DNA from: Fructobacillus durionis
GTDB lineage: Bacteria > Bacillota > Bacilli > Lactobacillales > Lactobacillaceae
NCBI RefSeq assembly: GCF_900112405.1
Contig: NZ_FOLI01000007.1
Location: forward strand, 1 to 64,000
Reading direction: 5' to 3'
Length of the DNA stretch: 64,000 nucleotides
Part shown: one piece after another, positions 7,626-14,456 of the stretch
How positions within the stretch are numbered: the stretch's first letter is position 1
Layout of the letters: each line of letters starts with the position of its first letter
Notes under the pieces: model-generated
Seen by the model: only the letters and a program-made list of their open reading frames with translations
Database searches by the model: none
Told to the model about the DNA's origin: nothing
Made by a program: the position numbers and the translations under genes

Positions 7626-8390
7626 TCACAACTTTACACCTAGCGACTCGATCAATTGCCTCATTTCCGATTTCTGCAAAACGTGTGTCGTATTTTCTAT
7701 TTCGATTAATCCTGATACCCCAGTCGCTAAAAAGAAAAAAACAGTCACAGCTAGTAGCCATTTCCCCTTCTTCGAGAGCGGAAGACCGGATCTTCGATTT
7801 GTACGCCACTCGATGACAAGGTAAAGCAACGCATCATATAAACAAGCGGCAAGTATGAACGAAATTTTAAACGCATCAGAAGAAACCGTTACGCCAAAAC
7901 CAAGAAAAGAAAGTTCGAATGCGAAAAGCAGCCACTTTCCCTTTCTCGAGAGTGGTATCCCCATCTTTCGATTGGCGCGTGATTCAACAATTAACCAAAT
8001 CGCAGTAACAATGCAGCTAAGCATGAAGAGTTCGGAAAGCTCAGATGAATCAGCATCGGATACGATGCTGTACATCCGAGTTGCAACAATGAATACAATT
8101 AGCCACTTTCCTTTTTTTGAGAGCGGAACGCCCATCTTTCGATTGGCACGCCACTCAACAATTAACCAAATGATAGCTACGATAAAAGTAAGCGAAACCA
8201 CTTCATGAATTTTGGATGAACCAGAATTATTTTCTGCAATCATGACAAGCACAGAAAGAACCATGGTAACCAGTAACCACTTCCCCCTTTTCGAAAGTGG
8301 AACACCCGCCTTGAAATTTAAAATTCGCTCGATTAAAAACCAAATGCTAGCTACTAAAAACGCAAATCCTGCTAACTCATTAAAATACAT
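7626..8390 (-). CDS. Membrane protein built of four tandem repeats
   Basis: 254 aa protein of no family that I recognise. It consists of four copies of a unit about 57-58 residues long. Each has a hydrophobic helix ending in [LIV]-E-x-R, a basic linker, and the motif G-[VIL]-P-L-S-[KR]-[RK]-G-K-W-L, followed by another hydrophobic helix. The motif prolines are at 31, 89, 146 and 204. Between units are short acidic or Ser-rich loops (ENNSGSSK, SDADSSEL). The likely topology is about eight membrane segments with all four basic motifs on the cytosolic side. The repeats are also visible in DNA, with related 30-bp stretches near 7757, 7931, 8101 and 8274. It is monocistronic, between a flavin reductase remnant and tRNA-Ser. 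Confidence 0.8.
   Translation of the reverse strand: MYFNELAGFAFLVASIWFLIERILNFKAGVPLSKRGKWLLVTMVLSVLVMIAENNSGSSKIHEVVSLTFIVAIIWLIVEWRANRKMGVPLSKKGKWLIVFIVATRMYSIVSDADSSELSELFMLSCIVTAIWLIVESRANRKMGIPLSRKGKWLLFAFELSFLGFGVTVSSDAFKISFILAACLYDALLYLVIEWRTNRRSGLPLSKKGKWLLAVTVFFFLATGVSGLIEIENTTHVLQKSEMRQLIESLGVKL
7757..8312 (-). repeat. Four tandem coding repeats, period about 174 bp
   Basis: Internal repeats of the membrane-protein gene. The best conserved 30-bp segment of each begins near 7757, 7931, 8101 and 8274 and encodes G-x-P-L-S-K-x-G-K-W-L. The copies have diverged at synonymous and non-synonymous sites, so the expansion is not recent. Confidence 0.8.
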
Positions 8391-8479
8391 CTTATCTCCA
8401 AAACAACTCTTTGAAACGATTGTTGTCGATTCTATTTAAAATATTCGATTCTATTTACGGAACAATAATATCACACAAC

Positions 8480-8508
8480 AAAAAAAGGCGGCAAATAAGC
8501 CGCCTTTC
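8480..8508 (-). terminator. Second terminator downstream of tRNA-Ser
   Basis: AAAGGCGGC/GCCGCCTTT stem with a TTTTTTT tail on the minus strand. The 8391-8637 gap holds this hairpin, the one at 8575-8624, and the upstream region of the membrane gene. Confidence 0.8.
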
Positions 8509-8574
8509 CTAGTATCCCTGCTAAATAAAAATGTGTTATTTTGCTTACTTTCTCTTGATTTCTCTTGCCTTCGA

Positions 8575-8624
8575 AAAAATAAAAAAGGCTTAACACCGGT
8601 AGTTTTGACTACCAGTGCCAGCCC
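8575..8624 (-). terminator. Terminator of tRNA-Ser
   Basis: A long imperfect stem (GGCTGGCAC.GGTAGT pairing with ACTACC.GTG..AGCC) and T-rich tail start a few bases after the tRNA 3' end. Confidence 0.75.
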
Positions 8625-8637
8625 TTGATATAGCTGA

Positions 8638-8725
8638 TGGAGAAGAAGGGATTCGAACCCTCGCACGCTTTAACACGTCTACACCCTTAGCAAGGGCGCC
8701 TCTTCAGCCTCTTGAGTACTTCTCC
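8638..8725 (-). tRNA. tRNA-Ser (GCT)
   Basis: Class II tRNA with a long variable arm. The acceptor GGAGAAG pairs with CTTCTCC, and the anticodon loop TTGCTAA carries GCT on a CGCCC/GGGTG stem. The discriminator reads A rather than the usual G of serine tRNAs. CCA is not encoded. Confidence 0.93.
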
Positions 8726-8935
8726 AATAACAGATAATACTATACCAGATTATCGGCCTCCCGGCAAGGAACATCGGCTTTAGCCGTGTATTCTTACTGG
8801 ACTTTTAAAAAACCGACTAATTCATTTCGTAGGGCCATCTTTTGTAGAGCAAATGTCTTGAAACAAGTCCTTTTTCATGTAATTTCACCTCTGCTATACT
8901 ATAATAGCTATATCGATTACACGAAGGTGGAACTT

Positions 8936-9583
8936 ATGACACAACTCGTAACTAGAGATGAAATGCAGGCTATTGAAGCCTACACCATTCACGAAGCCGG
9001 CCTGTCAGCTGACGTCTTAACAGAGCGTGCAGCTATGGCTGCTATGAACGTTTTGGCCGCTGGCCGATTTGACCTTTCCAAGGTGTTAGTTCTAGCCGGA
9101 CTAGGAAATAACGGTGCTGACGGTGTCGCCTTAGCCCGACTTTTACATCAGGCTAAGATTCCAGTTACCTTACAATTTGTTGGAAACGTTAACAGAGCGA
9201 ATCAGGCAGTAAAGGACCAACTAAAAGCCGCCACAGCTTGTGGAGTGGAACGGGCCGAGAAATCCGATTTCAAGGAGCCTTCCCTCATCATTGATGCAAT
9301 CTTCGGAACAGGTCTACACGATGATCTTCCAGAGGGTTTGCAAAAGATGCTCAAAGCGGCTAACCATATCGATAACACAGTTGTAGCCTTGGATATTCCA
9401 ACCGGAATTAACGCTGACACCGGCGATATGTACGGAGCGGCTTTAAAGGCTAAAGCCACAATTGCCTTTGGCTACCCAAAAGCCGGCGTTAACCGTTCTA
9501 ACGGAAAGAAAATGTCCGGACGTGTTATCACACAAGATATTGGCTTGATTACACCCGAAAACTTTGATTTCTCAATTAAATAA
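8936..9583 (+). CDS. nnrE: NAD(P)H-hydrate epimerase
   Basis: 215 aa YjeF N-terminal domain protein. It epimerises the R form of hydrated NADH or NADPH to the S form, so that the partner dehydratase can repair it. Seen: MQAIEAYTIHEAGLSADVLTERAAM (N-terminal helix), the LVLAGLGNNGADGVALARLL nucleotide-binding loop, the LIIDAIFGTGL motif with its conserved Asp, and ALDIPTGINADTG. The chosen ATG follows an AAGGTGG site by 6 bases; an upstream in-frame extension of 50 residues looks non-coding. The C-terminal dehydratase domain (NnrD) is not fused and is not nearby. It stands alone on the plus strand and ends in a strong bidirectional terminator. Confidence 0.9.
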   Translation: MTQLVTRDEMQAIEAYTIHEAGLSADVLTERAAMAAMNVLAAGRFDLSKVLVLAGLGNNGADGVALARLLHQAKIPVTLQFVGNVNRANQAVKDQLKAATACGVERAEKSDFKEPSLIIDAIFGTGLHDDLPEGLQKMLKAANHIDNTVVALDIPTGINADTGDMYGAALKAKATIAFGYPKAGVNRSNGKKMSGRVITQDIGLITPENFDFSIK

Positions 9584-9615
9584 AGCCAAGTTTTAAACGA
9601 AGCATTCTTCCCAAC

Positions 9616-9660
9616 TAAAAAAGTCCTCCGAAAGTTTATTTCTTTCGGGGGACTTTTTTC
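9616..9660. terminator. Bidirectional terminator between nnrE and the surface-protein gene
   Basis: AAGTCCTCCGAAAG/CTTTCGGGGGACTT stem, with A-tract and T-tract on both sides. It serves the convergent nnrE (+) and LPXTG-type gene (-). Confidence 0.9.
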
Positions 9661-9680
9661 AGTTAATTATTAACAAGGAA

Positions 9681-11195
9681 TTAATGCTTACGGGTGATGA
9701 ATACCGCAGCGGATGCACTTGCTAGTGTGAAAATCAAGCCAAGGATGGCTGTTGAAGACGCCTGTTTAGCCGTTGCTGGCAGAACACTCGTCTTTTGTTC
9801 TTGGGCAGGTGTTGATTCAGAAGCTGGTTCGTCACCACCTGTTGCCGGCAAGACGTTCTTCTTACCTGGCGCTGGGGCAGGTGTTGGCGTACTTGGTGTA
9901 TTTGGCGTATTCGGTACACTTGGCGTTCCTGGAACGTGTGTATTCGTAATATCAAAGCCATTGATGGATGAGCTATAACCACTTACCGGATCTTCAGAAA
10001 CAGTGTAAGTGATTTCCTCGCCATTGTCAGACTTTGGTAGATCGTCGAATGTATACTCCCAGTTATCAGCAGCCGTCACAGTTGTCGTCTTAACGACTTT
10101 ACCATTTGCTAACAAGTGAACAGTAATACTGTCTGGTCGAATCTTGTCTTGGTTGTTATTATCATTCCAAGTCTTTTTACCGCTTACAGAAGTCTTTCCG
10201 TTATCGGCAGTTCCACCGCCAGCGTAGTCTGCAGTCCAAACTGTCAGTTCCTTCTTTTGAAAGTTTGAACCAGTTAAATCAACCTTGTTACCGTATTTAT
10301 TAGCTTTACCGTTATCCGTTATCCGGGTGTAGTAGTAAATTTGGTAGGTATCATCAATATTTCCGAGGTTAACATGGAATTTAGTATCACTGTCACGGAT
10401 AATATTTGAACTATCCACACTACCCTTCGCTTTGAATTTACCGTTTTCATAGTCGCCGCGTAATATAACGAACGGATAAATTGCTTCATTTACCAATTTC
10501 TGGTTATTAAGCGACTCGTCCGTCACAACAGCGTTGTCAACGTGCTCACACCCGGCATTCACGATAACAGTCCAACGAATCAAAGTGGGGTCTCTAGGAT
10601 CATAGACACCGAATTTTGTTAATACTTGGTCTTTACCAGGTCCGTTGTCAGGATTAATCACGACAACTGTCTCGCCAGGCTTGATGTTATCACTACCTGG
10701 TATGTTCCAATGAATCGGTACCTGTACACCGGCATCAACTTTTTCCATGTTCCAGTTGGCCAAAAACCACATACTACCCGAAACATCACGAGTCGCATTA
10801 TCGTTTACAACATCGTCTGCCATTGTAACGTGGATAGTATTAGTGGTTGGGTCTGCAACCGCTTCCCCCAAAGTCTTGGAACCGTCACTAGACTTAATCT
10901 CGAACTGAACGTCTCTTGTTAAAGTAAACTGTTCTGGGAGAACGGCGTCAAATGTCTTATTATTTTCACTCAATGACCCCGTAGGAATTTTAAAGGTGTA
11001 TTCAACCTTCATTGAATCGTGCTGATCGTAGTTACCGTTTGCCTTCGGATTAGTATAATCAGTTAATTTTACATTTGTAATATATTGGTTGTCACTGGCG
11101 AATACTTGGTTATTTTGACTGAATACAATGGCACCCATTGTTAGTGCAGTTAAAATAAAGAAGAATAAGCATTGTCGCTGCTTTTTTATAATCAT
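9681..11195 (-). CDS. Cell-wall-anchored surface protein with Cna-B domain
   Basis: 504 aa secreted protein. It has a signal peptide (basic MIIKKQR, hydrophobic core to about 33), an N-terminal collagen-adhesin-like region (residues about 36-330; families with this pattern form paired Ig-like folds), a Cna-B domain at about 336-420 (SVSGKKTWNDNNNQD...FDITNTH) and a Pro/Thr-rich wall spacer at 421-446. The tail has two sorting-like motifs: LPATG at 449-453, not followed by a membrane helix, and LPATA at 472-476, followed by a hydrophobic stretch and the charged tail TRKH. The pentapeptide in the normal anchoring position is thus non-canonical. A role in adhesion is expected. No sortase gene is in the window. 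Confidence 0.85.
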   Translation of the reverse strand: MIIKKQRQCLFFFILTALTMGAIVFSQNNQVFASDNQYITNVKLTDYTNPKANGNYDQHDSMKVEYTFKIPTGSLSENNKTFDAVLPEQFTLTRDVQFEIKSSDGSKTLGEAVADPTTNTIHVTMADDVVNDNATRDVSGSMWFLANWNMEKVDAGVQVPIHWNIPGSDNIKPGETVVVINPDNGPGKDQVLTKFGVYDPRDPTLIRWTVIVNAGCEHVDNAVVTDESLNNQKLVNEAIYPFVILRGDYENGKFKAKGSVDSSNIIRDSDTKFHVNLGNIDDTYQIYYYTRITDNGKANKYGNKVDLTGSNFQKKELTVWTADYAGGGTADNGKTSVSGKKTWNDNNNQDKIRPDSITVHLLANGKVVKTTTVTAADNWEYTFDDLPKSDNGEEITYTVSEDPVSGYSSSINGFDITNTHVPGTPSVPNTPNTPSTPTPAPAPGKKNVLPATGGDEPASESTPAQEQKTSVLPATAKQASSTAILGLIFTLASASAAVFITRKH

Positions 11196-11220
11196 ATCTC
11201 TTTCCCCTTTATTTCATTAT

Positions 11221-11249
11221 TGTAACAGTTTTGTAGTATATTTGTTACA
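11221..11249 (-). promoter_or_regulatory. Inverted repeat around the -10 of the surface-protein gene
   Basis: TGTAACA (11221-11227) and TGTTACA (11243-11249) form a 7-bp inverted repeat with 15 bp between. A -10-like TATACT (11240-11235 on the minus strand) sits between the arms, about 40 bp before the start codon. No good -35 is visible. The placement suggests an operator. Confidence 0.5.
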
Positions 11250-11297
11250 TTTTATCTTAATTTATTCAATATTTAGTCCTTATTTTTACTTTAATTC

Positions 11298-11335
11298 AAA
11301 AAACAGGGACAGTTTTAAAACACTGTCTCTGTTTT
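11298..11335 (-). terminator. Terminator of rlmH
   Basis: AACAGAGACAGT/ACTGTCCCTGTT stem with TTTTTT tail on the minus strand, overlapping the end of rlmH. Confidence 0.85.
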
Positions 11336-11813
11336 ACTTGTGATATGGCGATCCAACTTCAATCATCTGCGCTCGGTAAATCTGCTCCATCAAAACCAGA
11401 CGCATCAATTGGTGAGGTAATGTTAATAAACCAAAGGATAGCAGCAAGTCCGCCCGCTTCTTGATTTTAGGGTCCAATCCCAAAGAACCACCAATGATAA
11501 AGGTAAGCGTGCCGTGACCTGATAGCTTAGCCTGCTGCAAGGCCTTAGAAAACTTTTCAGATGGCAACTGCTTTCCTTCAATAGCTAAGACCACAACATA
11601 GTCCCGTTCACCAATTTTGGCCCAAATGCGTTCGCCCTCTTTGGCCATAATCTCCTGGTTTTCCGCTTCAGAAGCCTTTTCAGGCGTTTTTTCATCGGCT
11701 AATTCAACCATATCAACTTTGGCAAAACGCTGAAGGCGTTTCGCGTACTCCGCAATGCCGTCTTTTAGGTACTTTTCTTTTAATTTTCCTACGGTAATTA
11801 CTTTAATTTTCAT
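11334..11813 (-). CDS. rlmH: 23S rRNA (pseudouridine1915-N3)-methyltransferase RlmH
   Basis: 159 aa SPOUT-fold methyltransferase that methylates pseudouridine 1915 in helix 69 of 23S rRNA, in the assembled 70S ribosome. Seen: N-terminal [27 protein letters not shown], the central [14 protein letters not shown], the knot motif [11 protein letters not shown], and the C-terminal [28 protein letters not shown], which is close to invariant in the family. Length is normal. It lies immediately downstream of a DnaA-box-rich region, and its promoter must lie within or beside that region. Confidence 0.96.
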   Translation of the reverse strand: MKIKVITVGKLKEKYLKDGIAEYAKRLQRFAKVDMVELADEKTPEKASEAENQEIMAKEGERIWAKIGERDYVVVLAIEGKQLPSEKFSKALQQAKLSGHGTLTFIIGGSLGLDPKIKKRADLLLSFGLLTLPHQLMRLVLMEQIYRAQMIEVGSPYHK

Positions 11814-11851
11814 TTAAATTTCTCCCTTTTCATTTGGTCTAAGCGTTTTAC

Positions 11852-12074
11852 TTATCCCGACTTTTGCACTTATCAACAAGGTTATCCACAGTTATCCCCC
11901 ATTGACTCGGTAAAAAGTCCGCTTATATCCGCATTTCACTATAGTTATCCACAGTTATTCTCTTTTTACACAACTTTTTAGTCAAAACTTATCCAAGTAT
12001 AAAAAGATTATGATACCGCGGTTTATCCCCCATTAGGTCGATTTATCCACAGACTTATCCACAGCTGTTGATAA
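11852..12074. other. DnaA-box cluster in a 544-bp gene-free region
   Basis: Four perfect TTATCCACA boxes (11882-11890, 11945-11953, 12043-12051, 12055-12063) and two single-mismatch TTATCAACA boxes (11870-11878 forward, 12066-12074 reverse) lie in 205 bp. Weaker TTATCC-type sites are at 11852, 11892, 11989 and 12023. AT-rich stretches lie between them (11960-12010). This density is what is seen at replication origins or DnaA-titrating clusters. dnaA and dnaN are not in the window, and flanking genes on both sides point the same way, which argues against the active oriC. The rest of 11814-12357 holds no convincing gene. Confidence 0.8.
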
Positions 12075-12314
12075 GCACATTTGTTCGGACTTGTTCGACC
12101 AAGAATACTTCGGTTTTTCCGGTACGTTTTCACCAATAAATCCCATAAACATGTTAAAAAAACTTTTAAGAGCGACGATAAAACCGAACGGCCTTTTCCA
12201 AAAAGGGTCAATGCATAGATTTTACCCCAAAACAAGCGAACATGCATTCTAAAATTGGTATAGTTGCTATCCCATATTACCTTCTTTACATTTTCAAAAT
12301 CTGTTCAATAAAGA

Positions 12315-12345
12315 AAAGGCATTGACCGTAGTCAATGCCTTTTTT
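12315..12345 (-). terminator. Terminator of the VanY-type gene
   Basis: AAAAGGCATTGAC/GTCAATGCCTTTT stem followed by T residues in both orientations, 13 bp after the stop. Confidence 0.9.
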
Positions 12346-12357
12346 AATTAAACTTTC

Positions 12358-13119
12358 TTAACGTCCCGCTTCTTTCAAAGCCTTCACATAGGCCTCGAGC
12401 GTCAGGTTGTGCTTAACCATGTACTTAGCGTTCTTCACACCAACGTAGCGGAAGTGCCAAGATTCATAGTCAATTCCAGTTTCTTTAATTTTACTCTTTG
12501 CTTCAGGATAACGGAGGACGAAGCCATAATCGGCAGCATGGTCAATTAACCACTTCTGAGAGTCAAAGGTATCCATATTAGCCTCTAAGCTAGGATACTT
12601 TTCAAAGGCGTCAGAACCCGCAATATCGATTGCTAAACCAGTATGGTGCTCAGATGATCCAGGTTCTTGTACAACAGCCTTCGTCGCCTTCTCAGCTTGG
12701 GCATCGGTCATCCCCTCAGCCATATCGTTTTTCTTCACGTTATCAAAGACTTCTTGCTGGTATTGAATAGAGCGATAACCCGAGACAAGGACTGTTTGGT
12801 AGCCAGCCGCACGGGCGCCATTCTGAAAGTCGAGAACAGCCTGCTTAATACGGGCGTCTACGACTTTACCGGAAACCGACACCTTATCAAAGTTCATTTC
12901 AGAAGACAAAGGATGCCACTTGTTCACAAGCGTCAGGTCCCAGTCCGTTGACTTCACACCCTTTGGCAAATCCTTTAAGGACGACGAACTCGATTGGCTC
13001 TTTTCAGACTTACTAGACGTCTGATTGCCATGGTCGCCATTCAGCGTGTAAGCCGCCACTGATCCGGCAGCCAAAACAACTAGAACGGCAAGAGCGACAA
13101 TGCTTTTCTTATGTTTCAT
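12358..13119 (-). CDS. D-alanyl-D-alanine carboxypeptidase, VanY family
   Basis: 253 aa exported zinc peptidase that trims the terminal D-Ala of peptidoglycan stem peptides. The N-terminal signal anchor is MKHKKSIVALAVLVVLAAGSVAAYTL, followed by a Ser/Lys-rich linker to about residue 60 and the VanY domain. The metal and catalytic motifs are visible: SGYRS, SSEHHTGLAIDI (His-x6-Asp) and ESWHFRYVG (second His). The chosen ATG has GGAGGAG 5 bases upstream; the longer upstream reading frame runs into the tRNA-Lys gene and is not credible. It is monocistronic, with its own terminator. Cell-wall maturation rather than glycopeptide resistance is the likely role. Confidence 0.9.
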   Translation of the reverse strand: MKHKKSIVALAVLVVLAAGSVAAYTLNGDHGNQTSSKSEKSQSSSSSLKDLPKGVKSTDWDLTLVNKWHPLSSEMNFDKVSVSGKVVDARIKQAVLDFQNGARAAGYQTVLVSGYRSIQYQQEVFDNVKKNDMAEGMTDAQAEKATKAVVQEPGSSEHHTGLAIDIAGSDAFEKYPSLEANMDTFDSQKWLIDHAADYGFVLRYPEAKSKIKETGIDYESWHFRYVGVKNAKYMVKHNLTLEAYVKALKEAGR

Positions 13120-13136
13120 AGTCTCCTCCAGTGTAC

Positions 13137-13164
13137 AAAAAAGGACCGGGAATTCCCGGTCCTT
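13137..13164 (-). terminator. Terminator of tRNA-Lys
   Basis: Perfect 24-bp palindrome AAGGACCGGGAA/TTCCCGGTCCTT with a T-run on the minus strand, 4 bp after the tRNA. Confidence 0.93.
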
Positions 13165-13168
13165 ACGA

Positions 13169-13241
13169 TGGTCAGTCAGGGGCTCGAACCCTGGACCCAC
13201 GGATTAAGAGTCCGTTGCTCTACCAACTGAGCTAACTAACC
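13169..13241 (-). tRNA. tRNA-Lys (CTT)
   Basis: Complete cloverleaf. The acceptor GGTTAGT pairs with ACTGACC, discriminator A. The anticodon loop CTCTTAA on an ACGGA/TCCGT stem carries CTT. T arm CAGGG-TTCGAGC-CCCTG. No encoded CCA. Confidence 0.96.
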
Positions 13242-13265
13242 ATGATGTCTTTATCAACAAAAAAT

Positions 13266-13294
13266 ATCATACCATGGATTCCTTAGGGTGACAA
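13266..13294 (-). promoter_or_regulatory. tRNA-Lys promoter
   Basis: TTGTCA (13294-13289), 17 bp, TATGAT (13271-13266) on the minus strand, about 25 bp before the tRNA. Confidence 0.8.
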
Positions 13295-13354
13295 GGTTTT
13301 TAGAACAGTTTTTTCAATTAATTTTACAAGGAGTCTCAACACGCTTCCTATCAA

Positions 13355-13870
13355 TCAACGAATTTTTTCTAAATGATTAATCAACCATTCGGGCAGGTCC
13401 GATACGACAATTTGATAAAGATAATCATCGAATTCTAGCAAAATATCTAAGTCCTCAAAGTAGTTAATCACTTCGTCAATACTATCATGTAATCCTAAAC
13501 GCAATCGCAATACTCGACGAAAAATCATTTCATGTCGTAAACGATACTCAATCTTTTGCACATTATCTAATATATTAGATAGCATTTCTCTATTTTGGCT
13601 ATTTTCTGCAGCCAGCTGTGCCCAATCCAGTAAACGAAATCCTTCAAAAACGCCCTGCCGGCAAAGGTCTTTCATACTTACACCCATGGCTGCCAACAGT
13701 TGAATGGTTGTACTCAACTGCATATCTGTATGGCCTCTTTCAAACTTTGAAATGGCGCTTGTTGAAACCTTCGTTTTTTGCGCTAATTTTGCAGCTGAGA
13801 TGCTCCGTGTTTCTCGTATATGCCGAATTAGTTTCCCCAACTTTTGTACTTCTGTAAAATTCTTGTTCAC
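13355..13870 (-). CDS. XRE-family helix-turn-helix regulator
   Basis: 171 aa. Residues about 12-66 form an XRE/Cro-type HTH (LIRHIRETRSISAAKLAQKTKVSTSAISKFERG), followed by an all-helical region of about 100 residues rich in Leu/Ile/Arg. The layout recalls the N-terminal half of Rgg/MutR-type peptide-responsive regulators (which are about 280 aa), but the protein is shorter and lacks their full repeat domain, so the resemblance is only suggestive. It is the last gene of a four-gene operon, 22 bp after a TPR-protein gene. It could regulate that operon. A TPR-like helical C-terminal half would fit sensing of a peptide or partner protein. Confidence 0.75.
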   Translation of the reverse strand: MNKNFTEVQKLGKLIRHIRETRSISAAKLAQKTKVSTSAISKFERGHTDMQLSTTIQLLAAMGVSMKDLCRQGVFEGFRLLDWAQLAAENSQNREMLSNILDNVQKIEYRLRHEMIFRRVLRLRLGLHDSIDEVINYFEDLDILLEFDDYLYQIVVSDLPEWLINHLEKIR

Positions 13871-13892
13871 TCAAACCTCCATTTTCAAAAAA

Positions 13893-14456
13893 TTAGTTAG
13901 CATACTTTTTGAATGCAAAAACTACCGTTGAATCAATTCGCATGTACAGGCTAGCCAATTCAACCTGTCGACGCCGTTCCGCCTGCGTTTTAGCTTGTAC
14001 GTGCAACCCCTGTTTAATAACTGACACCGCCTCTAACTTTCGCCCAACATCGTATAAATAAAATGACAGAGACTTTGCCGTTAATAAATTATGGGGATTG
14101 CTAAGCAGCGATTTTTTGTAATATTCTTCTGCTTTCTGACTCTGCCTAAAAAAATAGGCGATAGCACCAGCCAAGTAAAGTGTTCGATCATTCTGAGGAT
14201 TAATGTTCAGACTTTTGTGAGTATAAAAAACCATCTTAACCATTGGCAAAAATTTAGTAAATAAATTGCGATTAACTAGCATTTGGTGAGCGTATGCATG
14301 TGCCAATTCATAATATAGTACGTCGTCTTTATGTTTTCTTTTTAATTCCTTAGCTAATTTAATTGCTTGACGATGATACATCCGCTTTCTTTGTACCGAA
14401 TGTTCCATATTCTCAATTCCTTTTTGATTTAATTCGTGAATTTTATCAAAGGTCAT
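13893..14456 (-). CDS. TPR-like helical protein
   Basis: 187 aa, predicted cytosolic, all alpha. Several tetratricopeptide-like units can be traced: residues about 45-60 (YYELAHAYAHQMLV), 93-122 (RTLYLAGAIAYFFRQSQKAEEYYKKSLLSNPHN) and 126-150 (KSLSFYLYDVGRKLEAVSVIKQGL). It is a probable protein-protein interaction module. Its start codon overlaps the stop of the upstream acyltransferase-TPR gene by 4 bp. The C-terminal part of that protein has the same end pattern (QRRQLEALAFLMRFNKKYDYIV versus ERRRQVELASLYMRIDSTVVFAF), which suggests that the two TPR regions are related by duplication. Function unknown. Confidence 0.7.
   Translation of the reverse strand: MTFDKIHELNQKGIENMEHSVQRKRMYHRQAIKLAKELKRKHKDDVLYYELAHAYAHQMLVNRNLFTKFLPMVKMVFYTHKSLNINPQNDRTLYLAGAIAYFFRQSQKAEEYYKKSLLSNPHNLLTAKSLSFYLYDVGRKLEAVSVIKQGLHVQAKTQAERRRQVELASLYMRIDSTVVFAFKKYAN

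Noticed and set aside
7855-8208. 117-residue plus-strand frame opposite the four-repeat membrane gene
   Set aside because: Its repeats mirror those of the minus-strand gene, which has the coherent helix pattern.
7757-8312. CRISPR-like spacing of related 30-bp segments
   Set aside because: The period is about 174 bp, the units diverge and all lie in one coding frame; they are protein repeats.
8638-8725. Treating tRNA-Ser as defective because its discriminator reads A
   Set aside because: All arms pair and the long variable arm is intact; the discriminator alone is not enough to call it broken.
11852-12074. Calling the DnaA-box region the chromosomal oriC
   Set aside because: dnaA/dnaN are absent and gene direction does not switch here; it is reported as an orphan cluster instead.
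12023-12247. 74-residue minus-strand reading frame across the DnaA-box region
   Set aside because: It runs through the DnaA boxes, has no ribosome site and no recognisable protein pattern; its length is expected by chance.
13120-13200. N-terminal extension of the VanY-type peptidase
   Set aside because: It reads through the tRNA-Lys terminator and 3' part; the signal peptide starts at 13119.
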